IMG/VR virus record: IMGVR_UViG_3300018481_000042
Location: 1-37,199 of that record
DNA from: a virus
Strand: one strand, 5' to 3'
Length of the DNA: 37,199 nt
In this document: piece by piece, positions 12,978 to 21,840 of the stretch
How the letters are laid out: every line of letters begins with the position of its first letter
Position numbering within the stretch: the stretch's first letter is position 1
Translations under genes and position numbers: made by a program
The notes under the pieces: model-generated
Seen by the model: the letters and a program-made list of their open reading frames with translations, nothing else
What the model was told of the DNA's origin: nothing
The model's database searches: none

Positions 12978-14744
12978 TTACGTCGTGGACAGCTGAAGCT
13001 GCGAAGCCAAGTCGGCGACCATCTCGTCCAGCGCCTCGCGATAGCGCGAGGACTCAATGGTGATGTGCTTGAGGACCGGCGGCTCCTCAGCCTTGAAGCC
13101 GACCGTCAGATGCCCAAGCCTGATTTCTTCAGGCGAGTTGCCTTCAGTGCGGAAGTTCACCTTGAAATCAAGGATGTGATTCTCCGCCTTCAGGTCGCGC
13201 AGGAAGTAGTGCATCGTCTGGAGAATGGCTTCCACTGTGTGGCCGATGATGTTGTAGCGGCCAAGGAAGTAGCGCAGCGCGCGGAGCAGTCCGAGATGGA
13301 TGAAATCCCGGCCTCTCATCACGTTGTACATTTGCCAAATCGGATCTTCACCGGCGTTGTCGGTCGACACCAGCACGAAGCCGCCGGACGCGAGCGCAAA
13401 GTCAGAACCGACTTCACCACGCACCAGCACGCCGATATTGGCCGCAAGCAACTCCTGCGCTTCGTTCGCGCTGTCGGTCAGATTGAAACCGATTTCGCGA
13501 TTAGGCGAGATGATGCCCTGCACGGCTTGGTTCGCCGACGAGTGGAACGGCGCGCCGGTCTCATGGTCGCGCCGAACCATGATGCCTGCCATTCGCGGCG
13601 CAATCGGGCGAATGACGATGTTCGAGGAAATCGGGTCCATCACCCGGCAACCGCCGACCAGTGGAATGAGCCGATGGCTCTGCATCGTCTCGCGCCAATC
13701 AAGGTCGTTGTCGAACGACGTCCCGGCAGACTCCACAATCATCATGCCCATCAGCTGATTGCAGACCGGCGTCGCGTTCGCCACCACCGGGTTTGCACCT
13801 GCGACAATCTCCGCTGTGTAGGCGGCCTTTGTCCCGGTGCTCTGCCACGTGAGCGTGAACGACGCGCCCGTGCCAGCACCGGACGTATTGAGCACTTCCT
13901 GCGGCTCCTCCGGCGGGTCCTCGGTGCCGATGACGAAGCCGGGCGAGATGATGATCGCCGTCAGCACGTTGCCGCCAGCGACGGAGATGGTCGCGACTTC
14001 GAGAATGACATCGTTCTCAAGCCGCATCTGTTCGCCGACGCCATAACCGATGCCGCCAGTGGCGATAATAGCCGTTGCCACCTGATGGCCGGGATCGGGC
14101 ACCGCAATGGTCGGAGCTGTGTCGTACCATGCGCCCGGCAGCTCAAGCTCGATCAAGCCCAGCGTGCCGTTGCTCAGGCCATACGCGTGGCCCTGTGCCT
14201 GCACCGCGTCCGGCCCGCCGCCCGAGAATGTGACGGGGTACATGTGTTCCTCGACGTAGTTGCTGCCGCCAGCGGTGCGCTCGATTGCGCCGACGCCGTT
14301 GGCCATCTGGCTGGTGTACCCCGGCGCGAGAAGGATGCGCGGCGTGCAGCCGAGCTTGGATGGGCTCTTGAGAAACGACCACAGGCCGGTGCCGTTGATG
14401 CTGTCGCCAGCAATATTGGAGATGGTTTGCTGGAGCTTGGTCGCAGGGTCAACGTCGGTGCCCTCGGCCGTGCGAACAACAACGACACGCGCGGCGAACT
14501 GCGTCTCGCCAAGCTGGTCGTTGATGCCGCGAATGGCGTCGGACAGGTAGCCCAGCTCGCCGAGCTTCTTTGTCGTCTTGTTGTCGTTCGAGTTGAGAAC
14601 AACCGGCGTGTTGAGCGGAAACATGGCGACGTCCGCCAGTGGTGCCGGTCCGATGAGGCCGATGGTCGAAAGGTCTGCGGCCAGTACCGGACGCGCGCCT
14701 TCGTCAACTTTGCGTAGTGAAATTCCGAAGATCGGGTCAGCCAT
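12978..14744 (-). CDS. FI: Tail sheath protein FI with inserted beta-repeat domain
   Basis: A 588-aa contractile sheath subunit, P2 FI type: ADLSTIGLIGPAPL, FPLNTPVVLNSN, ELGYLSDAIRGINDQ, a TKLQQTISNIAG stretch and CTPRILLAPGYTSQM in the N-terminal part. Later come a conserved NLTDSANEAQELLAANIGVL and, in the C-terminal third, MYNVMRGRDFIHLGLLRALR plus FKVNFRTEGNSPEEIRLGHL. It is about 190 residues longer than P2 FI (396). Most of the difference is an insertion of roughly 150 residues (about 165-315), Gly- and Thr-rich with repeated beta-like elements (TGGIGYGVGEQMRLEN, SGAGTGASFTLTW). Such repeats occur in phage decoration or adhesion domains, so this may project from the sheath surface. The start has AGGAGA upstream. 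Confidence 0.93.
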   Translation of the reverse strand: MADPIFGISLRKVDEGARPVLAADLSTIGLIGPAPLADVAMFPLNTPVVLNSNDNKTTKKLGELGYLSDAIRGINDQLGETQFAARVVVVRTAEGTDVDPATKLQQTISNIAGDSINGTGLWSFLKSPSKLGCTPRILLAPGYTSQMANGVGAIERTAGGSNYVEEHMYPVTFSGGGPDAVQAQGHAYGLSNGTLGLIELELPGAWYDTAPTIAVPDPGHQVATAIIATGGIGYGVGEQMRLENDVILEVATISVAGGNVLTAIIISPGFVIGTEDPPEEPQEVLNTSGAGTGASFTLTWQSTGTKAAYTAEIVAGANPVVANATPVCNQLMGMMIVESAGTSFDNDLDWRETMQSHRLIPLVGGCRVMDPISSNIVIRPIAPRMAGIMVRRDHETGAPFHSSANQAVQGIISPNREIGFNLTDSANEAQELLAANIGVLVRGEVGSDFALASGGFVLVSTDNAGEDPIWQMYNVMRGRDFIHLGLLRALRYFLGRYNIIGHTVEAILQTMHYFLRDLKAENHILDFKVNFRTEGNSPEEIRLGHLTVGFKAEEPPVLKHITIESSRYREALDEMVADLASQLQLSTT

Positions 14745-14776
14745 TGGTCACTTCTCCTGTTTGAAGTTTCGAATTT

Positions 14777-15070
14777 TCAGATTGGGTGCGCAGGCGAAGC
14801 GATTTCGAGTTGCTTCGCCGTCATAGCGTGGAGGCGCACCGCCAACAAAAGCTCCGGCTCTGCGCCAACTGCCGGAGCTGAAAAGATGCGAATCTCGCGA
14901 ACGTAGTCGCCGATGTTCTGGTCCTGCACGACGGGCGTAACCACGATTTGCCCGACCGGATTGCACTCCATCCGCGCGCCCATCAGCGACAGCGCAGACA
15001 CTGGCGTTGTCTGATGCGCAACGGGTATCGGCGTCGATTGCCGCCCCTCGAAGAACGCTTGGTCAGCCAT
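14777..15070 (-). CDS. Hypothetical protein upstream of the sheath gene
   Basis: The frame extends further upstream, but the start is set at the ATG at 15070. This ATG has AAGGAGA upstream and overlaps the previous gene by 8 nt (ATGGCTGA). The 97-aa product begins MADQAFFEGRQSTPIPVAHQ and contains VVQDQNIGDYVREIRIFSAP and LLLAVRLHAMTAKQLEIA, suggesting a small beta-sandwich. I recognise no family. Its place between the fibre block and the sheath suggests a structural or assembly role, but nothing specific can be said. Confidence 0.7.
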   Translation of the reverse strand: MADQAFFEGRQSTPIPVAHQTTPVSALSLMGARMECNPVGQIVVTPVVQDQNIGDYVREIRIFSAPAVGAEPELLLAVRLHAMTAKQLEIASPAHPI

Positions 15071-15617
15071 CGCTAGTCTCCTTCTTGGCTGCATCAAAGA
15101 CCTGACGCAGCGTGCCATCGCTGAAGCCAAGGTGACCGAAGGCGCGACGCATGCGCCGGTCGTTCCAGTGGATCATGGGGAATTCGCGTAGCCAAATCTG
15201 CAACGGGACATCGTCAAGCCCGTCGACATAGTCGCGCCATCGTTGCAGCAGACCGGCGCGGTGCAGCGCGATCAGAAACACGCTGCGATGGACCGACATT
15301 GGGTCAGGATCAACAAACCTGCCGTTGTCGTATCGCTTCTGCCGGAATGACTCGTGGTCATGACCGGCGTCGAACACCTCAAGCAGGCGCTCGCCTGCGG
15401 GAAACAACCCCTCCGACGCGTCGAGCGTCGTTGCCATCACGGTGTCGCGCATGACCGTCATCTTGATTGACACCGGGTTGGTCAACTCCTTGCGGAATTC
15501 GTACCAATCCCTTCCGTCAGACGCGCGACGACTGAACATCACTTTCTGATTGCGCAGAAAATCAGGGACGACTTCCGGCTCGTAGATTTCCCATTCACCG
15601 TGATCAACGACCCTCAT
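15063..15617 (-). CDS. Fibre-associated protein A (chaperone candidate)
   Basis: A 184-aa protein coupled by ATGA to the fibre gene before it. It starts MRVVDHGEWEIYEPEV and has a core VMFSRRASDGRDWYEFRKEL. A second protein in this window (31534-31995) shares G-x-WE-x-Y-x-P at the start and a core VLMYARRIDTGDDWYDYRKQ, and also directly follows a fibre gene. The two are therefore paralogues tied to fibres. Short ORFs after fibre genes are commonly fibre assembly chaperones, so that is the working call. The C-terminal 85 residues (SVHRSVFLIALHRAGLLQRW, MIHWNDRRMRRAFGHLGFSD) are absent from the paralogue. No known family is named. Confidence 0.62.
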   Translation of the reverse strand: MRVVDHGEWEIYEPEVVPDFLRNQKVMFSRRASDGRDWYEFRKELTNPVSIKMTVMRDTVMATTLDASEGLFPAGERLLEVFDAGHDHESFRQKRYDNGRFVDPDPMSVHRSVFLIALHRAGLLQRWRDYVDGLDDVPLQIWLREFPMIHWNDRRMRRAFGHLGFSDGTLRQVFDAAKKETSDG

Positions 15618-17506
15618 CCCTCATACCTCGTCGTGTACCAACCGCCGTTGATGTTCACTTCATGTCTGCGGAATTTCCAGCCGTGATAGAAGCCGCCATA
15701 GTCTACGTAGTAGCCGGTAATAGCCGCGCCCCAGTGCGGCTCGTACATTCCGCCCCAGCCATATGACCAGTTGGTTTCACCGGCGATGTACCACTTGTCC
15801 TCGCGAACGAAGCTGGCGTTGGCGTCATTCCAGCGCGTGTTCGCCGTGTACCAAGCGATGTCCCACGCGCGATTGTTGACGTAGTCGTGCAGCCAGCCGT
15901 AGGCCGCCATCCACATGTGGCCGCCGTTGTTGACGTACATCCGCCATCCGCCATCGTGGCCAAGGATGCCAAGATTGTCGTCGTTGTGGTGGATGTACAT
16001 ATTCCCCCACGTGTGATCCCACATCCGGATGTAGTTTGCGTTGCCTTCCATGACGATGTCGCCACGAACCATCAACTGGCCGTTCACGTCGAAATTGCCG
16101 TGGCTTGTGCCGCCCCACATCGTGATGCCGTGGCCCTGCGTGTAAATTGAGTAGCAGGAGATGTGACCGGACGTGAGCGGTGAGCCACCGCACGAGATGC
16201 CGCCCGCGTTGAAGTCCCACGTTCCGCCGTTGTAGTAGATGCGCGCGTTGCGCTGATTGCCCATCCAGACGACGCCAGTGTTGTCGGCGCGATAGGTCCA
16301 GAAGTCACCCGCGTTACCGATGTTGCCGTTGATGTTCGCGCCGCCTGTCGTGATGTCGAGCCTATTGTAGACCGTCGCTACTGCGGTCTGACGCGAGATG
16401 TGCAGGCCCGTTCCAAGATACGTGCCACCATCTGCATAGCGATGCAGAACGAAGTCCGAGCCAAGGTTGCCGCCGCTCTCTGCCGCGTTATCGCCGACGA
16501 ACATGTGCCAGCGCGCGGCAGTGTTCGGTGCCTGCCCGTGAATTGACCGAGTCTGCCCCGCACCGGTTGGGCGCAGGATTGCCATCGGATTGACGGTGTT
16601 GATGGTCAGGTTGCCGTTCATCACGCCGCCTTGGCCGATGATGCCGTCAACGTAGGCCTTGGTCGCAGCTTCCATCGCGCCAACGGGCGTGCGCCACAGG
16701 TTCAGCGCGCCGACCATGTTGCCGCCGCCGAGCGGCAGATAAGTCGAAATGTATTCCTGCATGCGCGAGCGGGACCACGCGGTCGTTGGCAGCACCGTAT
16801 CGTTCTGGCCCGCTGGCGGTGTCACGGCGCGCTGGAGCGCGATGAACGGCACCGTGCCATCGCGCCGGATGAATGCCTGTGCGTCGAGGCCAGCCGCCGC
16901 CAACGCCTGCGCTGCGGCGATGACTTCGTCGCGAGCTATCGCCACCTCTGCCCGGTCGGCCTCGACCTCTGCATGCATTGGAGCAACAGCATCGTGGTAG
17001 AGCTTGGTCGAGTCCGCCATGCCCGGCGTCGAGGAAACCACCCAACTGGAGTGCGGCCCCGGATTGCCGTGAAACGCCGTGACGTTCAGCAACAGCTCGC
17101 CGCTCTCCTGATCGTAGTCGAGCACGCGCGCAATGGCGTAATCATCAACTACGGCGGTGTGCTCGACTATCACGTAAGGTGATGGCGTGAAGCTCGCGCG
17201 CTGCGGTCCCTCGTCAATGATGAAAGTCATATTGCCGAGCGCGAGGGTCTGCGTCGTTGACGACGGGCCGAGCAGAAAGCCAAGCGTCGTAACTTCAACG
17301 ATGTCTTCGGTCGCCGGAATCAGGATCTCGTTAATGCGCGCGAGCGCTATAGCGCGCACTTCTTCAATCGTACCGGCAACCGTCTTCTCCTTGCTTTCGA
17401 TGGCCTGAAAGCGGCCTTCAAGCGAGGGCAGCAGGCGCTTCATGTACGGAAGCAGCTGCGTCCCTGCCTTCAGTTCAAATTCTTCATCCAGCCGTTTCAG
17501 TGCCAT
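15614..17506 (-). CDS. Tail fibre protein A
   Basis: A 630-aa fibre. Residues 1-140 form a helical-plus-beta attachment part (FELKAGTQLLPYMKRLLPSL). Residues about 150-230 are an Ala/Glu-rich coiled coil (VEADRAEVAIARDEVIAAAQ). A fibre signature follows (NMVGALNLWRTPVGAMEAAT with KAYVDG), then a long repeat-rich shaft dominated by N, G, W and Y. A stretch around 445-465 (GHISCYSIYTQGHGITMWGG) resembles ITCHAINTQGNGV in the second fibre at 31992-33386. The C-terminal tip (about 560-630) is extremely Trp/Tyr-rich (WNDANASFVREDKWYIAGET, YYVDYGGFYHGWKFRR), as expected for a receptor-binding end. It sits after gpI as in P2, where H is the fibre, but no P2 H homology is visible beyond layout. The partner gene follows directly (ATGA overlap). 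Confidence 0.85.
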   Translation of the reverse strand: MALKRLDEEFELKAGTQLLPYMKRLLPSLEGRFQAIESKEKTVAGTIEEVRAIALARINEILIPATEDIVEVTTLGFLLGPSSTTQTLALGNMTFIIDEGPQRASFTPSPYVIVEHTAVVDDYAIARVLDYDQESGELLLNVTAFHGNPGPHSSWVVSSTPGMADSTKLYHDAVAPMHAEVEADRAEVAIARDEVIAAAQALAAAGLDAQAFIRRDGTVPFIALQRAVTPPAGQNDTVLPTTAWSRSRMQEYISTYLPLGGGNMVGALNLWRTPVGAMEAATKAYVDGIIGQGGVMNGNLTINTVNPMAILRPTGAGQTRSIHGQAPNTAARWHMFVGDNAAESGGNLGSDFVLHRYADGGTYLGTGLHISRQTAVATVYNRLDITTGGANINGNIGNAGDFWTYRADNTGVVWMGNQRNARIYYNGGTWDFNAGGISCGGSPLTSGHISCYSIYTQGHGITMWGGTSHGNFDVNGQLMVRGDIVMEGNANYIRMWDHTWGNMYIHHNDDNLGILGHDGGWRMYVNNGGHMWMAAYGWLHDYVNNRAWDIAWYTANTRWNDANASFVREDKWYIAGETNWSYGWGGMYEPHWGAAITGYYVDYGGFYHGWKFRRHEVNINGGWYTTRYEG

Positions 17507-17511
17507 GTGCG

Positions 17512-17961
17512 TTACCTTGCTCCGCTTGGCGCAGCATCCGGGTCAACCGGAATGTCGCCCAGCTCGACCGCGTCAACGATGGATGCGCTGATTTCGGTGC
17601 AGGCTTCGCCCACCATCTTGTAGCTCTTGCCCGGCGCAAGCGCGCGACCGCAGAACATCGCGGTCGCGCCAAGCTCCACCTGATAGACCTTCAGCGGGTC
17701 ATAGGACGCGGGCACGTTCCTGCCTGCTCTCCACTCGGGCGGGCTATCCTTCGACGGCAATGCGTTGCGGTCAACGATATGGACGCGGTCATCAATCCAA
17801 TGACCCGGACGTATCTCGCGGCGCGAGCCCTTGCCATCAGCGGGCGTAAACTCTCCGCCGCCCTGCGGAATTACCGCGTTCTGCCGGGCACGCATCGCCG
17901 CTACGCGGTCCTCTCGCATCGGCATGGTGACGTTGCGGTGTGGATACTGGTCGGTTGCCAT
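17512..17961 (-). CDS. Small structural-region hypothetical protein
   Basis: A 149-aa soluble protein between the 791-aa structural gene and fibre A. It has a charged, Pro/Gly-containing N-terminal half (VIPQGGGEFTPADGKGSRRE, RPGHWIDDRVHIVDRNALPS). The C-terminal half is small and beta-rich: YDPLKVYQVELGATAMFCGR, LAPGKSYKMVGEACTEIS. The C-terminal part looks like a small beta-barrel of the kind seen in baseplate or fibre adaptor proteins, but I recognise no family. It is flanked by fibre-type genes on both sides, so a baseplate-fibre linker is a reasonable guess. Confidence 0.65.
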   Translation of the reverse strand: MATDQYPHRNVTMPMREDRVAAMRARQNAVIPQGGGEFTPADGKGSRREIRPGHWIDDRVHIVDRNALPSKDSPPEWRAGRNVPASYDPLKVYQVELGATAMFCGRALAPGKSYKMVGEACTEISASIVDAVELGDIPVDPDAAPSGAR

Positions 17962-17975
17962 TCTTCGTTCTCCGG

Positions 17976-20351
17976 TTAGATGAATACGCCGACGTCAACA
18001 CGTTCGCTGACGATGAATGGCGCGAGCGCACTATCTGTCGTGCCCTCGCACCTGATTTTGTAGCCCGTCAGCGCCGTACCGCCGAGCGCCGCCAGATTCC
18101 ATGTGCATCGGAAGTACACCGTTGTTGGATCTTCCGGGTTGGGCTCCTCCTCAATGAGAGAAGGCGTGCGCATCGTGGTGTAGCCAGCTCCGGTCAGCAG
18201 GCGCGGCAAGAAGGTGTGGTACCCCGGACCGCGCCAGCCTTCGATTTTGAAGTCCACGTAAACGGTGTTGACCGTCTTAGCGACAGGCATCGTTCGCGCC
18301 TTCGAGATGTGGCACATGGTCTGGCGCAGTCGCTCGGTGTACTGCCGCGAGTTGGCGGCAACACCAATGCCCGGCATTTCGTCGGTCGTCCCGGTAAGGA
18401 TGGCGCGGAAGTGAAACATCGGGATCAGCCCGTTCACCGGATGCGTCCCGGCGGTGTAGCCAAGCGGCACCCAGATTCCATCCGGCTTTTGAATCTCAAA
18501 AGAGATTGTCGTGCCCGGCGGACGCGTCGAGTCGTAGTTCAGGTCGATGGTGCCGATGCCCAAATCCAAGTAGAGCGGCTGCAGCTGCACCACGCAGCGG
18601 TTGGTGTTGAACTTGGCGAAGTTCAGCCGGAACGGCATGTCCTTGGTCAGGTCGCCCGCAGCCCATGCGCCGTCCGACGAGGTGAACAGCGATCCTTGCG
18701 CGAACTTGTTGTTGTGCACCAAGCTCGTGAAGTGGTTGCCCGCTGTCTGCACCACGATGGCGTAACGCTCTCCCTTCGCCAGATAGGTCGGCAGGAAACT
18801 GGCGCGCGAGTGGTTGGGGTAAACCCGCAACAGATCAGCCGTGACAGTCGAGCGCGCGATAACGCGCTTGAAGTTCGGCGCACCGACCTCATTGCATTCC
18901 GCGATCAGAACGTGGACGTCGCCTGTGCTGGCAACGCGCGTCAGGAACAGGTCGACCGATGTCAGCCAGCCGCCCTGCGAGTTCAGGAACGTCTGCGAGA
19001 CGACCGAGCCTGACAGGCCTTCGACGGTGACAATCTGCCGCCAGTAGTACGAGTCGATAATTTCATCGACCCAGAACTGCACCAGCCTGAGCACCGTATG
19101 GTTCGGGTTGTCCATCACGTCGAGAATCTGGAACGTCTCGCCAGACTCCGGGCGCGTCAGGATGTTGCGGAGCGGGTCGTAAATCAGGTTGGTGTTCGGC
19201 GTCATCCCGCCGCCAAAGTATTCCGTGTTCGCCGGATTGGTGCCGTAGTCATGTCCGGCTGGCGCGTACCACCACACGCCGTTCGAACACACCACCATCG
19301 GCGTGCCCCAGCGAATGCGCGTGCGGGTCTTCGTGCACAACTCCCAACTAATGGTCTGGTGCTGATACTGAGAAATCGACAGCTCGCTGTCGTTGCCGAG
19401 AACTTCCAGCCGCGACACCTGCGTGTAGGCAGGCAGCACGAAGTTCGCCTGATTGATGACCTTGTCGTCGGTCGGGTCGAACAGGCCCATCTGGTCGCTG
19501 CGTGCTGCCTCGAATGAAAAGCGAGCGCCTTCCTCGACCTTGGCCAGCATGTTGGGGTGGGACATGTCGCTCTCGTCGTCGGTAAGGAAGTGGTCCGCAC
19601 CCCATGACGTGTAATTGTCCGGGACGTCCTGCCTTTCCTTCAATCGCGCAACGTCGGTTGCCAGACCAAGCACGAACCGCATCGAAGCGGTGCCGTTGAT
19701 ACGCGCGGCCAATGCGGCAATGTCGGTCGCCAGCGTGTCGATACGTGACGCCGTGCGCATGCGCCATGCGTCGTTCTCGTTCAGTCGTGCATCAAGGTCC
19801 GCGATATTCGGAGCGCGGTTCTCGTCGGCCATCGTGATGGAAACGATGCCGCTCGGGTCGAGCAGAATCCACGCAACCGCGAGCGTATTCGAGGCAACAG
19901 CTGGATGCTGCGGGTCAGGCTGCTCGGCACCGACCACCGTGGAGATGTTGGCCCAGCGCCGGTTCTCGGTGGACACCACGCGCGCGACGGTGGCCCGCGT
20001 TACCGGGTCAGTAAGGAACGTCCTCGGCTCGGTGTCGGTCTCAACCTCCTGCCCCCATACCACCACCGTCACGTAGCGTCGCGTCACCACCGGCAGAACG
20101 CCGAGCAGGTCAAGCGATGCGCCGCCCTCGCTGTCGTTATAGAACACGTGGCCGTTGTGATAGAGCCGCCCGTTGCCAACCGTCACGACCGCAGGCGCTG
20201 TCTGCACCGTGGTGAAGCCGGTGAAGGCCATGCCGGGGATGAGCGTGTCGCTGACGATGTGGTCAAAGCTGTAACGCGGGAAGAGGCCGAAGTTGTTGAA
20301 GTCCTCTACCGAAACCTTCTGCCAGTCTTGGATGTTGACCTTACGTTCCAT
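17976..20351 (-). CDS. Large baseplate/fibre structural protein (DUF4815-like?)
   Basis: A 791-aa protein starting at ATG 20351 with AGGAGA 7 nt upstream. The N-terminal 210 residues (VNIQDWQKVSVEDFNNFGLF, VTVGNGRLYHNGHVFYNDSE, VTRRYVTVVVWGQEVETDTE) look like the start of baseplate-associated phage proteins that I would tentatively place near DUF4815. A helical linker (LATDIAALAARINGTASMRF) precedes a beta-rich middle (about 270-600) with WTxxRIRWGTPMVVCSNGVW-type elements. The C-terminal part contains TVNTVYVDFKIEGWRGPGYH and repeated beta strands. Its role is likely a baseplate arm or fibre base, because it lies between gpI and fibre A. The family name is uncertain; a structural tail role is well supported by context. 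Confidence 0.7.
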   Translation of the reverse strand: MERKVNIQDWQKVSVEDFNNFGLFPRYSFDHIVSDTLIPGMAFTGFTTVQTAPAVVTVGNGRLYHNGHVFYNDSEGGASLDLLGVLPVVTRRYVTVVVWGQEVETDTEPRTFLTDPVTRATVARVVSTENRRWANISTVVGAEQPDPQHPAVASNTLAVAWILLDPSGIVSITMADENRAPNIADLDARLNENDAWRMRTASRIDTLATDIAALAARINGTASMRFVLGLATDVARLKERQDVPDNYTSWGADHFLTDDESDMSHPNMLAKVEEGARFSFEAARSDQMGLFDPTDDKVINQANFVLPAYTQVSRLEVLGNDSELSISQYQHQTISWELCTKTRTRIRWGTPMVVCSNGVWWYAPAGHDYGTNPANTEYFGGGMTPNTNLIYDPLRNILTRPESGETFQILDVMDNPNHTVLRLVQFWVDEIIDSYYWRQIVTVEGLSGSVVSQTFLNSQGGWLTSVDLFLTRVASTGDVHVLIAECNEVGAPNFKRVIARSTVTADLLRVYPNHSRASFLPTYLAKGERYAIVVQTAGNHFTSLVHNNKFAQGSLFTSSDGAWAAGDLTKDMPFRLNFAKFNTNRCVVQLQPLYLDLGIGTIDLNYDSTRPPGTTISFEIQKPDGIWVPLGYTAGTHPVNGLIPMFHFRAILTGTTDEMPGIGVAANSRQYTERLRQTMCHISKARTMPVAKTVNTVYVDFKIEGWRGPGYHTFLPRLLTGAGYTTMRTPSLIEEEPNPEDPTTVYFRCTWNLAALGGTALTGYKIRCEGTTDSALAPFIVSERVDVGVFI

Positions 20352-20361
20352 AAAAATTCTC

Positions 20362-21840
20362 CTAGAGAAGGTTGAAGACCTGTTGGTCCACTGTGGTTTC
20401 TGTCCACGCGCGCTCGCGCAGCTCGATCAGTCGCGTTGGGTCGTAGGCAACACGCACGCGGTCACGCAGCGCCTGCGAGGTGACGACGGCGCGATTGCCA
20501 CGGTCGAAGTCCCGAAGGTCCGGCGCGCTCGCAAAGTAGTTGTCGTCGGTGACGAAACCCTCGTCGCCGAACCACGACCAGACGTCGTCGTCGGTGTGCT
20601 GGTCGACCATGATGTCGGCCGTATAGGCAGGCCACGAAACGTAATCGACGCCGACGAACGAAACTCCGCCGGTGATCACCGCAGCGATGCCGGGATCGTG
20701 CAGGAAGACGCGGTCCGCCAGCATGCGGGCTGCGCTGTAGTCAGCGTCTGCATAGTAGACGATGGGGTCTCCGTAGAGCGGGCTGTAGGCGGTCATGCGC
20801 GCGTTCTCGGCGCGAAGCTCGCCTGAGCCAAGATAGGTCGTCCAGCCGCTCGCCAACGACGCGTCCTGTGACGCCAGCTGGCCAGCGCCCCACGCTGGCG
20901 GTGGTGGCGTGTCAATCGTGTTGCGGCTGTCGCTCCAATCGCCGACGAAGAAGAAGCTGTTGCCCCAACCGATGTCGCTGTCGCGCTGATAGCGAACGTC
21001 AATCGGGTCCATGCCCGGCAGCACTGTGTCGAGGTGAAGCTGCGATTGCTCGTGGCTGTAGGAGCCGTCGAGCCTGATGGTTACCAGCTGCGGCTTGACA
21101 AGCTCGGCACAAACGAAGGCCTCGTCCTCTACGAAGTCTTCCGTAGTAAACGCCACGCCCGCGTTGCCGGGTATCGCCACGCGTTCATAATCAACGGAGG
21201 CCACGCCGTTGATGGTCTTGGTGAAGCTGTAGATTTGCAGCGGCTGGTCGACACCGTTGATGCGCAGATAAGCCTTGCGCCCGTGCAGCGCCTCGCCGTC
21301 GTCCAGCCCGACATGCCAGTTACAGCCGCCGTCGCCACAGAACAGAACGTCCACGCCATCCCAGCCCACCCCTTCGTAAAAGGTGATGCGCAACTCCGGC
21401 ATCAGGTGAATCCAGAAGTCGTATTGCTCCTTGGTCAGGCTTGGCGACGCAAAGAACGCCTGCGGCGGACGCAGCGCCTGTTGAATGCTGTAGCTCTGCG
21501 GTCCGACGAAATCGCGGCCCGAGTAGTGCAGCGCCATGCTGATGCCGTCGAGCGTGCCGCGCAGCGACTTGAACTCGAACTGCTTCGCGGTCCACTCGCG
21601 CTGCGTGCTCTCGCTCCAACCCGCTTCCCACAACAGCACGCCCATCGCGTAGCCGAGATAGGGCAGGTTGTTGTAGCTGATCTTGTACGGGTCCCACTGG
21701 TCGATGATGATTTCGGCGTAGGTGCCAATCAGCCGTTCGCCGTCAACGTCGGCCATCGCTTTTTCAAGACCGGTCGCAGCGCGATAAAGCAGCTTCGAGC
21801 CCGGATACTGGATGACGCCTTCAGTGACGATGTCGTTCAT
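20362..21840 (-). CDS. I: Tail protein I (gpI), extended
   Basis: The start is taken at the ATG at 21840, overlapping the gpJ stop (ATGA); upstream residues in the same frame are inside gpJ. The 492-aa product has an N-terminal gpI domain: IIIDQWDPYKISYNNLPYLG, then AMGVLLWEAGWSESTQREWT and the K..RGTLDGI helix, as in P2 gpI (about 175 aa). A C-terminal extension of more than 300 residues is beta-rich: KAYLRINGVDQPLQIYSFTK, AFVCAELVKPQLVTIRLDGS, and it ends LRDRVRVAYDPTRLIELRER. gpI is a baseplate component placed between J and fibre genes, which fits. The extension is not part of P2 gpI and may anchor the large fibre block that follows. Confidence 0.85.
   Translation of the reverse strand: MNDIVTEGVIQYPGSKLLYRAATGLEKAMADVDGERLIGTYAEIIIDQWDPYKISYNNLPYLGYAMGVLLWEAGWSESTQREWTAKQFEFKSLRGTLDGISMALHYSGRDFVGPQSYSIQQALRPPQAFFASPSLTKEQYDFWIHLMPELRITFYEGVGWDGVDVLFCGDGGCNWHVGLDDGEALHGRKAYLRINGVDQPLQIYSFTKTINGVASVDYERVAIPGNAGVAFTTEDFVEDEAFVCAELVKPQLVTIRLDGSYSHEQSQLHLDTVLPGMDPIDVRYQRDSDIGWGNSFFFVGDWSDSRNTIDTPPPPAWGAGQLASQDASLASGWTTYLGSGELRAENARMTAYSPLYGDPIVYYADADYSAARMLADRVFLHDPGIAAVITGGVSFVGVDYVSWPAYTADIMVDQHTDDDVWSWFGDEGFVTDDNYFASAPDLRDFDRGNRAVVTSQALRDRVRVAYDPTRLIELRERAWTETTVDQQVFNLL

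Noticed and set aside
12633-14717. 694-codon plus-strand ORF antisense to the sheath and tube genes
   Set aside because: High GC and codon bias give open antisense frames; the product is rich in R, H and D without any domain, and the opposite strand encodes recognisable sheath and tube proteins.
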